64,000 bases of DNA from JAMQKA01 sp043951865 (GTDB lineage Bacteria; Bacteroidota; Rhodothermia; Balneolales; Balneolaceae). The first letter of the stretch is position 1. Each line of letters starts with the position of its first letter. Location: contig NZ_JBINJF010000018.1 in NCBI RefSeq assembly GCF_043951865.1, forward strand, positions 1 through 64,000. The letters are read 5' to 3'. This document shows positions 53,396 through 63,800 of the stretch, in pieces. The translations under genes were made by a program, and so were the position numbers. The notes beneath the pieces were generated by a model, which did no database searches, was not told the DNA's origin, and worked only from the letters and a program-made list of their open reading frames with translations.

Positions 53396-53770
53396 CTAAC
53401 GATTCTTGAGAGTGTGATCGCGGTAATTAAGGTAGAGGGAAATGCAAAATGCCGCCAAGAAAGAGATACCGGTGGCCCAGTCAACCAGCAGGGGACTTAC
53501 ATCCCAGCCGGTAAACAGGTCCACCAAAAACTTGATATACGAGTTTGGCATATCATAATGGCCGAGCTCCCGCCGAACCAGCCAGTGCCAGTGGGTACAT
53601 GGGCAGTAGCCGAAGCCGTACCAAATCCCCAGGACAATCCAGGAAAAAGCTGTCAGCGAGAGCGTCAGGAAATTCAGCCAGCGCGTTTTTTTCCATATCC
53701 AGCCAAACAAATTGAATAACACCAGCAGGGTATGAAAAATAATAAAAAACAGGTCCAGAAATTGATACAT
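53396..53770 (-). CDS. small membrane protein, DUF2784-like
   Basis: A 124-residue protein with about four membrane helices. The pattern of an N-terminal FHTLLVLFNLFGWIWKKTRWLN, a central SWIVLGIWYGFGYCPCTHWHW with a CPC motif, and a final helix fits DUF2784 from memory. No function is known for the family. The gene is convergent with cbpA, and its start is 112 bases from the divergent nuclease gene. Confidence 0.65.
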   Translation of the reverse strand: MYQFLDLFFIIFHTLLVLFNLFGWIWKKTRWLNFLTLSLTAFSWIVLGIWYGFGYCPCTHWHWLVRRELGHYDMPNSYIKFLVDLFTGWDVSPLLVDWATGISFLAAFCISLYLNYRDHTLKNR

Positions 53771-53882
53771 CCCGGCTTCTGAAATTATTGTTAGAATTAT
53801 TCATAAAGACTTACCATCGGGTAAAAAAATAGAGATATTATCTCCCAAATCGGAACACTCTTTATCGAATAAATTACACCAT

Positions 53883-54689
53883 ATGAACGCACTAGTAATA
53901 ATATGTTCATTGCTCTTTACCGTGAACGGCTCTTTGTCAGAAAAGTGGGGGAAAACCGGCCATCGCGTAGTTGGTGATATCGCTGAACAGTACCTTACCC
54001 CCGGGGCACAAAAAGAGATTGCCGACATTCTGGGACACGAGTCGCTCGCCATGGCCAGCACCTGGATGGACGAGATTCGGTCAGACCCGCAATATGATCA
54101 CACCCACGACTGGCACTGGGTGACCATTCCCGACGGGCAGAACTATGCGGAAACCGAAAAAAATCCCGATGGCGACCTGATCAAGGCGCTCCGTGATATT
54201 ATTGCTGATTTAAAAGAAGGAGCGTTATCCCCAGACGTGGAGGCTGAAAAACTAAAAATGCTTGTTCATCTGGTAGGTGACATCCACCAGCCGCTGCATG
54301 TGGGTACGGGTAAAGACCGCGGCGGAAATGATGTGGACCTCGAATGGTTTTGGGAATACTCTAACCTGCACCGGGTGTGGGACAGCGAAATGATCGACGA
54401 CTCCAAACTGAGTTTTACCGAGCTCTCCAACAGCGTGAATCATCCCACCAAAGAGGAGCTTCGACAATGGCAGTCTTCTGGTATCCTCGACTGGGCACGG
54501 GAGTCGATGGAGCTGCGGGATGAGGTCTACGATCTGCCCGGCGACAGGGAACTGGGCTATGAATACACCTACAAGAATTTCAGTATCGTGGAAAAGCGAC
54601 TGCTCCAGGCCGGGGTCCGGTTGGCGGCGGTCCTCAATGATATTTACGGAAACCAGGGAAATATCGACTCGAGGAACAAGGAATACTGA
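53883..54689 (+). CDS. S1/P1 family nuclease
   Basis: A zinc-dependent secreted nuclease that cuts single-stranded DNA or RNA and 3'-nucleotides. The short signal peptide should leave W22 at the mature N-terminus (WGKTGHRVVGDIAEQYL), as the three-zinc site requires. Other ligands come from the histidine-rich segments DHTHDWHWVTIP and HLVGDIHQPLHVG, with DRGGNDVDLEW and NLHRVWDSEMI. Length is 268 residues. It may scavenge extracellular nucleic acids for phosphate or nucleosides. It stands alone between convergent and divergent neighbours. Confidence 0.93.
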   Translation: MNALVIICSLLFTVNGSLSEKWGKTGHRVVGDIAEQYLTPGAQKEIADILGHESLAMASTWMDEIRSDPQYDHTHDWHWVTIPDGQNYAETEKNPDGDLIKALRDIIADLKEGALSPDVEAEKLKMLVHLVGDIHQPLHVGTGKDRGGNDVDLEWFWEYSNLHRVWDSEMIDDSKLSFTELSNSVNHPTKEELRQWQSSGILDWARESMELRDEVYDLPGDRELGYEYTYKNFSIVEKRLLQAGVRLAAVLNDIYGNQGNIDSRNKEY

Positions 54690-54735
54690 ATGTCGAAGGG
54701 TCGCACTTCATCATTCGATATTCGATATTCATGAT
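54687..54735. repeat. short dispersed repeat, copy 1
   Basis: A stretch with CGAAGGG, CTTCATCATTC and a tandem TTCGATATTCGATATTC starts at the nuclease stop and overlaps the last codons of the macrodomain gene. A related sequence with the same order of words is at 59499-59567, in the same place relative to a minus-strand stop codon. Such ATCATTCGATATTC strings are, from memory, frequent between genes in Bacteroidota. Confidence 0.45.
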
Positions 54736-55271
54736 TCAAACACTTTTTCCATCGCCTGCTGGTGGATGGTCATCGCCTCTTCACCCCAGAGCACAAACCG
54801 GATCAGGTTCACGGAAGAAAGTCCTTCGCCCACCCGGTCGGAAATTGTGCTGAAAGCGACAAACGCGGCGTCCCGCATCGGGTAACCGAACGCACCCGTT
54901 GAGATCGAGGGAAAAGCCACGCTGCTGATCTCATTCTCCTCGGCCCGGTCCAGGGCGTGCCTGTAGCAATTTGCCAGCAGCTTCTCTTCCGGCTTGTCCC
55001 GGCCGTAGACCGGTCCCAGGCAGTGAATCACGTATTCGTTGGGCAGATGATGACCGCCGGTGATGACCGCTTCCCCCGGGTCGATCGGGGCCAGCGGCCG
55101 GGTCTCCTCGGCCAGGCCGGGTCCCGCCGCGCGATGGATCGCCCCGGCTACCCCGCCCCCGATTCGCAGTTGTGCATTGGCCGCGTTTACGACCGCCTCA
55201 ATATCATCCTGCTTTGCTATGTCTCCGCGCTTCAGCTCAATCGTAACTCCGGAAATCACTGTTTTATCCAT
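54729..55271 (-). CDS. macrodomain protein (O-acetyl-ADP-ribose deacetylase-like)
   Basis: A single macrodomain of 180 residues that should bind ADP-ribose and hydrolyse its esters. The characteristic loops are VVNAANAQLRIGGGVAGAIH (about 27-46) and FPSISTGAFGYPMRDAA (about 119-135), as in YmdB. The C-terminal end LIRFVLWGEEAMTIHQQAM is usual. It is monocistronic. Possible substrates are O-acetyl-ADP-ribose or ADP-ribosylated proteins; no ADP-ribosyltransferase gene is near. Confidence 0.92.
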   Translation of the reverse strand: MDKTVISGVTIELKRGDIAKQDDIEAVVNAANAQLRIGGGVAGAIHRAAGPGLAEETRPLAPIDPGEAVITGGHHLPNEYVIHCLGPVYGRDKPEEKLLANCYRHALDRAEENEISSVAFPSISTGAFGYPMRDAAFVAFSTISDRVGEGLSSVNLIRFVLWGEEAMTIHQQAMEKVFES

Positions 55272-55385
55272 AACGATTGGAAAATTTTGTTCCGGTTATC
55301 ACTGTTTAGTACAAACAAGGATGGCAGTTGATTGGAAAATTCCCTGCAAATTTCTTACTTGTTATAAGAATTAAATCAAAAAATC

Positions 55386-55636
55386 ATGGAACAAGCAACA
55401 GTAACCAGCAAAGGTCAGATCACCATCCCCAAAAGGATCAGGGAAAAGCTAAACCTAAAAGCGGGGGATAACGTTAATTTTATAGTTGACAGTGATGATG
55501 TCATCAAGATACAAACTCAGAAAAAAATATCGAAAGCTTGCGAGGCATTTTGCACCGACCTGACCAAGAATCGCTTTCAATAGAAGAAATGGAAAAGGGA
55601 GTTACAGAATATCTAAAAAAGAAGTATAGCAAATGA
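55386..55636 (+). pseudogene. AbrB/MazE-type antitoxin, frameshifted
   Basis: The N-terminal 46 residues are a swapped-hairpin AbrB domain (ATVTSKGQITIPKRIREKLNL). As read, the frame stops at 55583 after 65 residues. The -1 frame entered at a run of seven As (55521-55527) continues with SLRGILHRP and SIEEMEKGVTEYLKKK to a TGA at 55634-55636. That stop overlaps the toxin ATG as ATGA, the standard coupling. One lost A in the run therefore explains the break. It may be a real mutation, a sequencing error in a homopolymer, or a slippage site that still yields full protein. Confidence 0.8.
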
Positions 55637-56031
55637 AGATCGGACTCGACACCAACATTCTTGTTCGATACCTCACTGAAGATGATCCTGAACAGGCTGA
55701 CCGAGTCCAGGAACTGTTCGATTCCTACAAAAGTGAAGCCACATTCATAATAAATGAAGTGATATTAGCCGAATTAGATTGGGTGCTGACCAGTGTTTAT
55801 GGATATTCTCGAAAGGAATTTCTAATGGTTATTGAACAAATATTTGAGACCAAGCACATCTCTTTTAGTCAGCCGACTGTAGTAAAAAAAGCCATCAGAG
55901 AATACGCCTCCAGTAGTGCTGACTTTTTGGATTGCTATATTGGTATTCTAAATAAGAAAATGGATACAAAAATCACTTTCACCTTCGACAAAGCCGCCTC
56001 CAATCTGGCACATTTTTCCCTCCTCCAGTAA
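55633..56031 (+). CDS. PIN-domain toxin (VapC-like)
   Basis: A 132-residue PIN-domain ribonuclease, the toxin of a type II toxin-antitoxin pair. The acidic metal-site residues are D6 (GLDTNILVRYL), E47 (VILAELDW), D97 or D100 (SSADFLDC) and D119 (TFTFDKAA). The set is complete, so the toxin looks functional. Its ATG overlaps the ancestral antitoxin stop by four bases. With the antitoxin frameshifted, toxin translation through coupling would be disturbed. Confidence 0.92.
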   Translation: MKIGLDTNILVRYLTEDDPEQADRVQELFDSYKSEATFIINEVILAELDWVLTSVYGYSRKEFLMVIEQIFETKHISFSQPTVVKKAIREYASSSADFLDCYIGILNKKMDTKITFTFDKAASNLAHFSLLQ

Positions 56032-56201
56032 CAGTTAGACAGGATTCCCCTGACAAGGCGCTACCTGATTTTCCCGCTTTCCCCAAAACGGCATACCTGG
56101 TTAATTAATTCTGCAATAACGTCATATTTGCAAAATCGGTATGGTATTGGCAACAGTTAAGAGTAGAAAATAAAAAGACGTTAACCTCAATATTCCCTGC
56201 T

Positions 56202-58835
56202 ATGAATTTCAACAAATTTACGTTAAAGGCGCAGGAGGCCGTTCAGAACGCGCTTGACCTGGCCTCCGGCAAGAACCACCAGGCCGTGGAACCGAGCCAT
56301 ATTCTCCTGGCCCTGCTGAATGATTCGGAGAACGTGGTAAATACGATACTCAACAAGCTGGGCGTTCGCGCACCCCAGTTAAAAACCGACCTCGAACAGC
56401 GGATCGATAAGCTGCCGGTCGTCAAGGGAGCGTCGGTCTCGGGGCAGTATCTCTCGAACAACGCCAAAGAACTTTTTGACAAAGCCCAGGAATCGGCGGA
56501 TGATCTCGGGGACGAATATATCAGCTCCGAACACGTGCTGATCGGCATGCTCGAGTCCAGCGGAGAGGCCGGCAACCTGCTGAGACAGCAGGGCGTCAAA
56601 AAGGATGATGTACTTAAAATATTACAAGATGTCCGCGGCTCTCAGAAAGTGGACGACCCCAATGCCGAAAGCCGCTACAACGCGCTGGAGAAATACGGTC
56701 GCGACCTGAACGAGATGGCCGAAAAGAACAAGCTGGATCCCGTCATTGGGCGCGACCAGGAAATCAGGCGCATCATGCAGATCCTCTCGCGCCGCACCAA
56801 GAACAACCCGGTGCTTATCGGGGAACCCGGTGTCGGTAAAACGGCCATCGCCGAGGGACTCGCGCTTCGTATCAACCGGGGCGACGTGCCCGAAAGTCTT
56901 AAAAGCAAGCGCATTGTGGCGCTTGACATGGGTGCGCTGGTGGCCGGCACCAAATTCCGCGGTGAATTTGAAGAACGCCTGAAAGCGGTGGTCAAGGAAG
57001 TGATCGACTCCGACGGCGAACTTATCCTGTTTATCGATGAAATCCACACGCTCGTCGGCGGAGGGTCGGCCGAGGGATCGCTGGATGCCGCCAACATCCT
57101 GAAACCGTCGCTGGCCCGCGGTGAGCTGCACGCCATCGGGGCCACCACCCTGGATGAATACCGAAAACATATAGAAAAAGACCGCGCGCTGGAGCGCCGC
57201 ATGCAGAAAGTGTTGATCAACGAGCCCACGGTGGAAGATACCGTTTCCATCCTCCGGGGACTGCAGGAGCGCTATGAGCTGCATCACGGGGTCAAAATCC
57301 GGGACGAGGCGCTGGTAGCAGCCGCAGAACTTTCTCACCGGTACATCAGCGACCGGTTTCTGCCGGACAAGGCGATCGACCTTATCGACGAGGCCGCCTC
57401 CCGGCTGCGCCTGGAGATAGACTCGATGCCGGAAGAGCTCGACCAGGTTGAACGGCAGATACGCCAGCTCGAAATAGAGCGCGAGGGACTGAAACGCGAC
57501 AAGAACGAGGAAAAAATACAGAATATTGAAAAAGAGCTGGCCGACCTGGAAGAAAAGCGCAACACCATGCGGAACCAGTGGGATACCGAGCGCGAACTGA
57601 TCCAGAAGACGCGCGACCTGAAAGAGGCGATCGATACCTCCCGCAACCAGGCCGAAAAGGCCGAGCGGGAAGGCAACTACGAAAAAGTCGCTGAACTTCG
57701 CTATGGCACAATTAAACAACTGGAAAAAGACCTCGAGGATACCAAGAAACAGCTCGATGAGGTCCAGGAAGGTCGTGCCATGCTCAAGGAGGAGGTTGAG
57801 TATGAGGATATCGCCGATATCGTTTCGCGGTGGACCGGCATCCCGGTCAGCAAGATGCTGCAGAGCGAGCGGCAAAAACTTATTCACCTCGAAGAAGAGC
57901 TCCACAAACGGGTGGTCGGGCAGGACCCCGCCATCGAAACGGTTTCCAATGCCGTTCGGCGTTCGCGCGCCGGACTCCAGGACGCCCAGCGACCGATCGG
58001 ATCGTTCTTCTTCCTTGGCTCTACGGGCGTCGGGAAGACGGAACTGGCCCGTTCACTGGCCAACTTCCTCTTCAACGATGAGGACGCCATGGTGCGCATC
58101 GACATGAGCGAGTATATGGAGCGTCACAGCGTCAGTCGCCTGGTCGGAGCTCCTCCCGGCTACGTGGGATACGACGAAGGCGGGCAGCTCACCGAAGCGG
58201 TGCGGCGCAAACCGTACTCCGTCATCCTGCTGGATGAAATCGAGAAGGCGCATGCCGATGTGTTCAACATGCTGCTTCAGGTGCTGGATGAAGGCCGCCT
58301 GACCGACAACAAGGGTGTCACGGTCGACTTCACCAACACTATCATTATAATGACCAGCAACATCGGTTCGCACCTGATCCAGGACAAAATTGAGGAAACC
58401 GGCGGGGCATTTACGGATGAAGTCTACAGCGACCTGCAGGATCAACTGATGGACCAGTTGAAAAAGTCGATCCGCCCCGAATTCCTGAACCGCGTAGATG
58501 ATATCATCGTATTCCACCCGCTCAACAAAGAGCATATACGGGAAATCGTGGATATCCAGCTCAAGCGGGTCTTCGAAATGCTTGCAAAGAAAAATGTCAG
58601 GCTCTCGATTTCAGATCCCGTCAAAGACTGGCTGGCCGAACGCGGTTATGACCCGGTGTACGGCGCCCGTCCGCTCAAGCGGTTGATACAGCGCAAAATT
58701 GTGGACAAGCTTGCCACAGAGCTGATCAAGCGGGAAGAAGAGGAGGTAACGCAGTTCGAGGCTACGCTCAGCAAAAATGGCGAAGAGATCGAATTTGCTG
58801 AAGTCTACGATGATGTTGAAGCCTGGGCTGATTAA
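56202..58835 (+). CDS. clpB: ATP-dependent disaggregase ClpB
   Basis: ClpB is the Hsp100 ring ATPase that pulls proteins out of aggregates with DnaK. The N-domain covers 1-145 and the first AAA domain has Walker A GEPGVGKT near 206. The coiled-coil middle domain (about 405-525) rules out ClpA/C, and the second AAA domain has GSTGVGKT near 605. No ClpP-binding loop is expected or seen. The C-terminus ends in an acidic tail (EFAEVYDDVEAWAD). At 877 residues it is a normal length. A heat-shock promoter was not found with confidence in the 170-base upstream gap. Confidence 0.97.
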   Translation: MNFNKFTLKAQEAVQNALDLASGKNHQAVEPSHILLALLNDSENVVNTILNKLGVRAPQLKTDLEQRIDKLPVVKGASVSGQYLSNNAKELFDKAQESADDLGDEYISSEHVLIGMLESSGEAGNLLRQQGVKKDDVLKILQDVRGSQKVDDPNAESRYNALEKYGRDLNEMAEKNKLDPVIGRDQEIRRIMQILSRRTKNNPVLIGEPGVGKTAIAEGLALRINRGDVPESLKSKRIVALDMGALVAGTKFRGEFEERLKAVVKEVIDSDGELILFIDEIHTLVGGGSAEGSLDAANILKPSLARGELHAIGATTLDEYRKHIEKDRALERRMQKVLINEPTVEDTVSILRGLQERYELHHGVKIRDEALVAAAELSHRYISDRFLPDKAIDLIDEAASRLRLEIDSMPEELDQVERQIRQLEIEREGLKRDKNEEKIQNIEKELADLEEKRNTMRNQWDTERELIQKTRDLKEAIDTSRNQAEKAEREGNYEKVAELRYGTIKQLEKDLEDTKKQLDEVQEGRAMLKEEVEYEDIADIVSRWTGIPVSKMLQSERQKLIHLEEELHKRVVGQDPAIETVSNAVRRSRAGLQDAQRPIGSFFFLGSTGVGKTELARSLANFLFNDEDAMVRIDMSEYMERHSVSRLVGAPPGYVGYDEGGQLTEAVRRKPYSVILLDEIEKAHADVFNMLLQVLDEGRLTDNKGVTVDFTNTIIIMTSNIGSHLIQDKIEETGGAFTDEVYSDLQDQLMDQLKKSIRPEFLNRVDDIIVFHPLNKEHIREIVDIQLKRVFEMLAKKNVRLSISDPVKDWLAERGYDPVYGARPLKRLIQRKIVDKLATELIKREEEEVTQFEATLSKNGEEIEFAEVYDDVEAWAD

Positions 58836-58847
58836 CAGCGTCCAAAC

Positions 58848-58880
58848 GGCCTGTCGGTGTGAAAACCTGGCAGGCCTTTA
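58848..58880 (+). terminator. weak hairpin after clpB
   Basis: GGCCTG and CAGGCC pair around a 17-base loop and are followed by TTTA. This may be the clpB terminator, but the loop is long and the T-run short. Confidence 0.35.
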
Positions 58881-58941
58881 CGCTGATACCGAATATTTGG
58901 CGTACGAGGGGTTGCCCCTCCACTTTTTGGGCAGACAATTT

Positions 58942-59346
58942 TTACCACAACCCGATGACAAGACCGGCCACTGCAAATCCCGCCAGATGATAGCCCCCGT
59001 CGATGGCAAACAGCCTCAGCGACATATCGTTATAGATGCCGTTCACGCCCACTGTAGTCAACACAAATCCGGCGCCGGCGGCCAATCCTACGGACAATCC
59101 CTGCATCGCAGTGGTTGCATCCAGGGCTGCCATAAACAAGCCAAGTGATATTCCCACAATACCCTGCAGTATAAGAGAGTACAGAAAATTAATCGGTTCC
59201 GGAGGTTCAGGGTGTTCCCCCATTCCTTTTTCCCGCATCCACGCTTTACCAAACAGCGGACCGTACCAGAGCCATCCGGTCATGAAGTACGCTATACCCC
59301 CAACCAGTGCCGCCCAGATATTGAGCTGAGAAAATAATGCTCCCAT
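58942..59346 (-). CDS. DUF1761 family membrane protein
   Basis: A 134-residue membrane protein with four predicted helices. The sequence AALVGGIAYFMTGWLWYGPLFGKAWMREKG near the N-terminus is the DUF1761 signature. A Shine-Dalgarno-like AAAGGAG lies 6 bases before the ATG. Function of the family is unknown. It is convergent with clpB and lies downstream of the aminopeptidase gene. Confidence 0.82.
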   Translation of the reverse strand: MGALFSQLNIWAALVGGIAYFMTGWLWYGPLFGKAWMREKGMGEHPEPPEPINFLYSLILQGIVGISLGLFMAALDATTAMQGLSVGLAAGAGFVLTTVGVNGIYNDMSLRLFAIDGGYHLAGFAVAGLVIGLW

Positions 59347-59498
59347 CCTTTTCTCCTTTGTAATTCCCGTTTATTGAAATAGTATAGAGAAAAAATGGGA
59401 GATCAAAAATCAGGGTCACGAGTGATGTCAGGCCTGAAGTTCGCAGTAACAGCCTGGATAACGGATCGAAAGAGAGGTAAACACAAAATATTGAACAG

Positions 59499-59567
59499 GG
59501 AATATAAAATTACGAAGGGGAAATCCTCCATCATTCAACATTCCCCGCTCTGCAGTTCGATATTCTA
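59499..59567. repeat. short dispersed repeat, copy 2
   Basis: ACGAAGGGGAAATCCTCCAT, CATTCAACATTC and TTCGATATTC occur in the same order as in the copy at 54687. The left part (GAACAGGGAAT) is partly complementary to the right part (ATTCCCCGCTC). It ends at the stop codon of the aminopeptidase gene. Confidence 0.4.
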
Positions 59568-60671
59568 CACCAGGTTTTCGGGATTCAGCCCCTGCAGGTC
59601 TTTGGTAATAAACTTTCGGCCTTCTCGCACTTTTTCCCCATCCAGGTACACATCAGCACCGATGCAGACCAGGTCCCAGTGGATACTGCTGTCGTTGCCG
59701 TTGGGAGCTTCCTCGTAATCGTTGCCCAGCGTCAGGTGATTTGAGCCGTAGATTTTTTCATCAAAGAGAATATCGTACATCGGGCGCTCTATAATCGGAT
59801 TGAGTCCAAAGCTGAACTCCCCGAACTGTCGCGCTCCGGCATCGGTATCCAGGATCTCTTCCAGCTTTTCATTATCCGATGAGTCAAAATCGACCACAAC
59901 TCCGTCACGCACCTCCAGCTTCACAAACTCAAACGGCTTACCCTGATATACCGATGGTGCATAGGTTATATGTCCCTCAACGGATGAGAGAACCGGAGAA
60001 GAGAAAAGCTCCCCATCCGGGATATTGCGCTTCCCGTAGCAGGGGATCCAGTTTTGTCCCTTTACGGAAAACTCGATATCAGTGCCCTCCCCTTTCAATC
60101 GAATCATGTCGGTTTTTCGGAGTCGCTCTTCCAGCGGCTTCATTGCCTCATGGAGCTGGCTGTAATCCAGCAGGCAGGCATCATAATAAAATTCGCGAAA
60201 TTTATGGGTGGGCATTCGGGCATTCATCGCAAACGCCTCCGAGGGATAGCGCAGCACCACCCAGTTGGTGTTTTTAACACGTTCCTCAAAATGGACCGGT
60301 TTCTGGAAATAATCGGAGTAGGCCTTGTTGGCTTTTTTGCTCACATCGGCCTGTTCGTAGATGTTTAGGGAGGCACGAACGCCAACAAACGCATCCATCT
60401 CTTTCATCAGGGGCAGCTGATCGACCTTTGCCTGGCTTTCCCAGAACTCTTTATCTCCCCGCTCCACCAGCATTCGTTGAATTTCGGTATCTTCGATCCG
60501 AACAAACGGGTTTACATTCATATCCCGCGCCTCGGCGACCAGTGCCCGCAGCAGGCCGATGCCGTTCAAACCGACAAGCTGGAGCATCACATTTTGGCCC
60601 TCTTCCAGCTCGCAGCTAAAATGGAGTATCTTTCGGGCTAGTTGTTGATCTTCGTTAGTGTACATAGTCAT
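59565..60671 (-). CDS. M29 family aminopeptidase
   Basis: A cobalt/zinc aminopeptidase of the AmpS/AmpT (M29) family, cytoplasmic, 368 residues. The metal site segments are NIPDGELFSSP (about 216-226), SVEGHITYAPSV, the GEFSFGLNPIIERPMYDILFDEK region, SNHLTLGNDYEEAP and SSIHWDLVCIG. Length is slightly below the usual 400. Start at ATG 60671, or two codons later. A run of ten Gs lies 52-61 bases before the start codon. Confidence 0.92.
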   Translation of the reverse strand: MTMYTNEDQQLARKILHFSCELEEGQNVMLQLVGLNGIGLLRALVAEARDMNVNPFVRIEDTEIQRMLVERGDKEFWESQAKVDQLPLMKEMDAFVGVRASLNIYEQADVSKKANKAYSDYFQKPVHFEERVKNTNWVVLRYPSEAFAMNARMPTHKFREFYYDACLLDYSQLHEAMKPLEERLRKTDMIRLKGEGTDIEFSVKGQNWIPCYGKRNIPDGELFSSPVLSSVEGHITYAPSVYQGKPFEFVKLEVRDGVVVDFDSSDNEKLEEILDTDAGARQFGEFSFGLNPIIERPMYDILFDEKIYGSNHLTLGNDYEEAPNGNDSSIHWDLVCIGADVYLDGEKVREGRKFITKDLQGLNPENLV

Positions 60672-60722
60672 TATTACATATTTCGTGTTGTGTATTTCTG
60701 TTTAACAAATGCCAAAGCTTTC

Positions 60723-60732
60723 GGGGGGGGGG
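60723..60732. repeat. run of ten G residues upstream of the aminopeptidase gene
   Basis: Ten consecutive Gs on the plus strand (Cs on the coding strand of the aminopeptidase), 52 bases upstream of its start. Such tracts can vary in length by slippage. It could also be an assembly-sensitive spot. Confidence 0.6.
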
Positions 60733-60892
60733 CGACTGAACTTCGACCTGTATAATTCGACATCTCCTTTCGCACTACTTGGTTGTCACAATATCCAAAT
60801 CCCGGGTTGGTAAACACTACTTTGCACCTGCAGGTTCACCGGTCCCTTTCCAATGACTAAATTTAATACGAAATACGTACTACGCCATACTT

Positions 60893-63800
60893 CTAATAGT
60901 CATAATTCCACCGAAGGTCGAGGCCGGTCTGGCTGTCGCTACCCTGGGTTATGATCAGCTTTAAATCCTTCTTTAACAAATACTCAAGGATAAAAACCGT
61001 ATCCGGTGTAGAGCCGGTTATTTCATTTTGGATCGCAAAAAACACCCGGGGGTTCAGATACCAACCGGTTTTAATGGACGTACCCGAATTTGTACCGCTC
61101 CGGGTATTGTCGATCTGCACCACATCGATCCCCAGCCGCTGCGTGGCCAGGGTTTCCACCTTGTCAAGCAGTACATCCATCGCCACGTCGGCCGCACTGA
61201 TGTTGCTGCCTGAGTTGGCGACCACCTGTTTCCAGGGGTCCAGCGACATAAACGGCTTGCCGAACAGGGTGTAACTGATGATATCCTCGAGCCCCATTTC
61301 AGGCTCGCTTTCATACTTGAACAGGGGATCTTCCACCCTTCCCTCAATGATATACCATATCTGTACATCCCCCAGTTCCTGCTGGGGCGGCTCAAACAGG
61401 TGCCGGATGTTCAGTTGCGGATTGGCGGGGGTTCCATCAAATGTGATCACACCCTCCTCCAGCTGAAACCGCTTGCCCAGGGGACGTGCATAGCCGCTTG
61501 AGGCTTCCAGCGTCCCAAAAAGCTCCAGGTCATCCCCCCGGTCTTTGACAAGATCGACCTGCCCGTCGAGCTCATATTCGAGATCAAGATAGCGCTGGTT
61601 CCGTACATAAAACCGCCGGTTAAAGGAGACATCCATATTCAGGCTCAGGGAATCGTATTGTGCGTAGGCACTGTAATTTTCGGAGGCAGAGTCAGCGTCG
61701 AGCTCAACCGTCTCAACCGATTTTTCACCGAAATTCTGAAGATAGATGTACCCGCTTACGAAACTTAATTCACCTTTTACATCGGGCTTCGCCAGGGTAC
61801 CGCCAAGCTGTGTATCCATGTCAATAATGGCACTGTACTCAGCAGTATTGGCAATGCGAAAATTTTCAGCTGCCATTTCTAGGTCCAGTGTCCCCGGCTG
61901 AAGTTCGTCGAAATTCATCGTTCCGCCGGCGGTAAAGGTGCCGTTCCCGCTCCGTGCCTGCATCTTTTCAACCTGTACCCGGTTACCGTTAAAATTAATG
62001 ACCGACTCGATCTCCGATATTTTTACACCCGCTTCCACAATCCGGACCGCCCCCTCACGGAAATCCAGCTGTCCCCGGGCCGAGAGCCCGCTCAACGGAC
62101 CTGTAATCGATACATTACCATCCAGCAGCCCCTGCACCTCACGGATTTCGGTTCGGTCAACAAAATCGTTCAGTGACGCCAAATTGAACTGATTGGTAGT
62201 AATATCCACCTGGACTGAATCATCCTGATCCGGCAATACGAGATTGAAATCCTTCAGGTCCAGGTAGGCCGGAACGGAAGCGGAAATTTCAGCCGCTTTC
62301 TGGCTGAGTGAAGTGACAGAGCCATTTACCATAAAAGCCCGGTCTGCATGATTATAATCCAGTGTGGCCCGTATTGAATCGACTGCAACGCCGGATATAG
62401 ACGCCTCTTTCATGCGGAACGTGGCATCTATCTCCGGTTTGCCGGCCGTGCCGCGGAGTTGACCGCTTAGAAGCATCGTGCCTGAACTGTTGGTTATCCC
62501 GGCATCTGTCAACATCTGCTGAAAACGATTGGCTGACAGCTCCTTCGTTTCCAGGAACCCGAACACTTCTTCTTCAAAAAACGAGGATCCAAACGCATTG
62601 GGATCTCCCAGCTTAAACGGCACCCGGAGCTGTCCCCGGGCCAGCCGTTCGTCGCCATCGTATAGCAGGAGCCCTCCCTCCAGCCGTTCGTTTTGAATTT
62701 GATATCGCAGCGCGAGCGAATCGAGGGCGGTGCCCTCGTAAACCAAATCCTCGATTTGCAGGTCTCCCGATGAAGACAACATGGTATCCTGCCGTTCAAT
62801 AAAAATTCGTCCGGACAGCATTCCTTCGAAATAGGCATCGTTCAGCAACGTATTCTGGATAACGGTCAAATTCAGGTTGCGCCCCATCAGGTACCCGCGC
62901 TGAACGGTGGAATCGGCATGGGGAATCGCAGCCTCCAGCAATGCCCCGTCATCTGACTCGATCCGCATTGTATCCATGTGAAAGCTATGCTCCCGGACCA
63001 GCAAGTCAAACGGGGAAGAGAGCTGCAGCCTCCGTACATCACTGATAATCTCCAGTTCCATCGTATGTATCCGGGCTTGTTCCGGGGAAAATGCATACGT
63101 GGCGGCATGCTGTATGCGGTTTTCACTGGGGCTGCTGAACATGAGCTGCAAGCTACCATAGGTGGAATCCGGGGTTACTTTACCCCGCACGGTTGTACCA
63201 ACATCACGAAGAACCACCGAGTTTATAACCGGGTTGCTGAGATCCAGGTTTAAGACAAATTCCGGCTCTTCAACAAGGAGGACCTCCACACTCCCCCGGA
63301 TCCCGTCAGAGGTAAGGGTTTCACCATAAACAACGTCCTCAAAATCTATCGCCCCGCTGAACTGCAGTTCATCTTCATATACCGGCTGCAGTTTTCCCGA
63401 AATTGAACCGCGGGACTGCAGCGTTCCCACATCGGCCAGGGCCGCAAAAGTTTGCAGGTCCTTGACCTGGAAATCCAGGTCCACCCTGTTTTCGATATCG
63501 TACCACTCCTTCAGGTGGAAGCGGCCGCCAAAGCTGCCGTCTGCAATGGCACTCAGCAGCGTGCCATTGCTAACCTCTGCCACGGTGTCACGTACCTGAA
63601 TTTCAGCGTCCAGCCTTTCAATATATTCCTGGTTTACAACGGAAGAATCGATCCTAATGGATGAGGTGAGCTGTACCTGTTCCGGCGTTATATATTTACC
63701 TTTCCCCGTAATTTGCGCATTTATCGCTGTAGGCAGCTCTTCCAGCCCTTTGCACTCCGCCAGGTTCAGACGGTTGATATTGAGTTCATATTCATACTCG

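Noticed and set aside
56032..56201. Sigma-54 or CIRCE-type heat-shock site upstream of clpB
   Set aside because: TTGGCAACAG lacks a GC at the -12 distance and no TTAGCACTC inverted repeat is present; a CATATTTG box was too weak to call.
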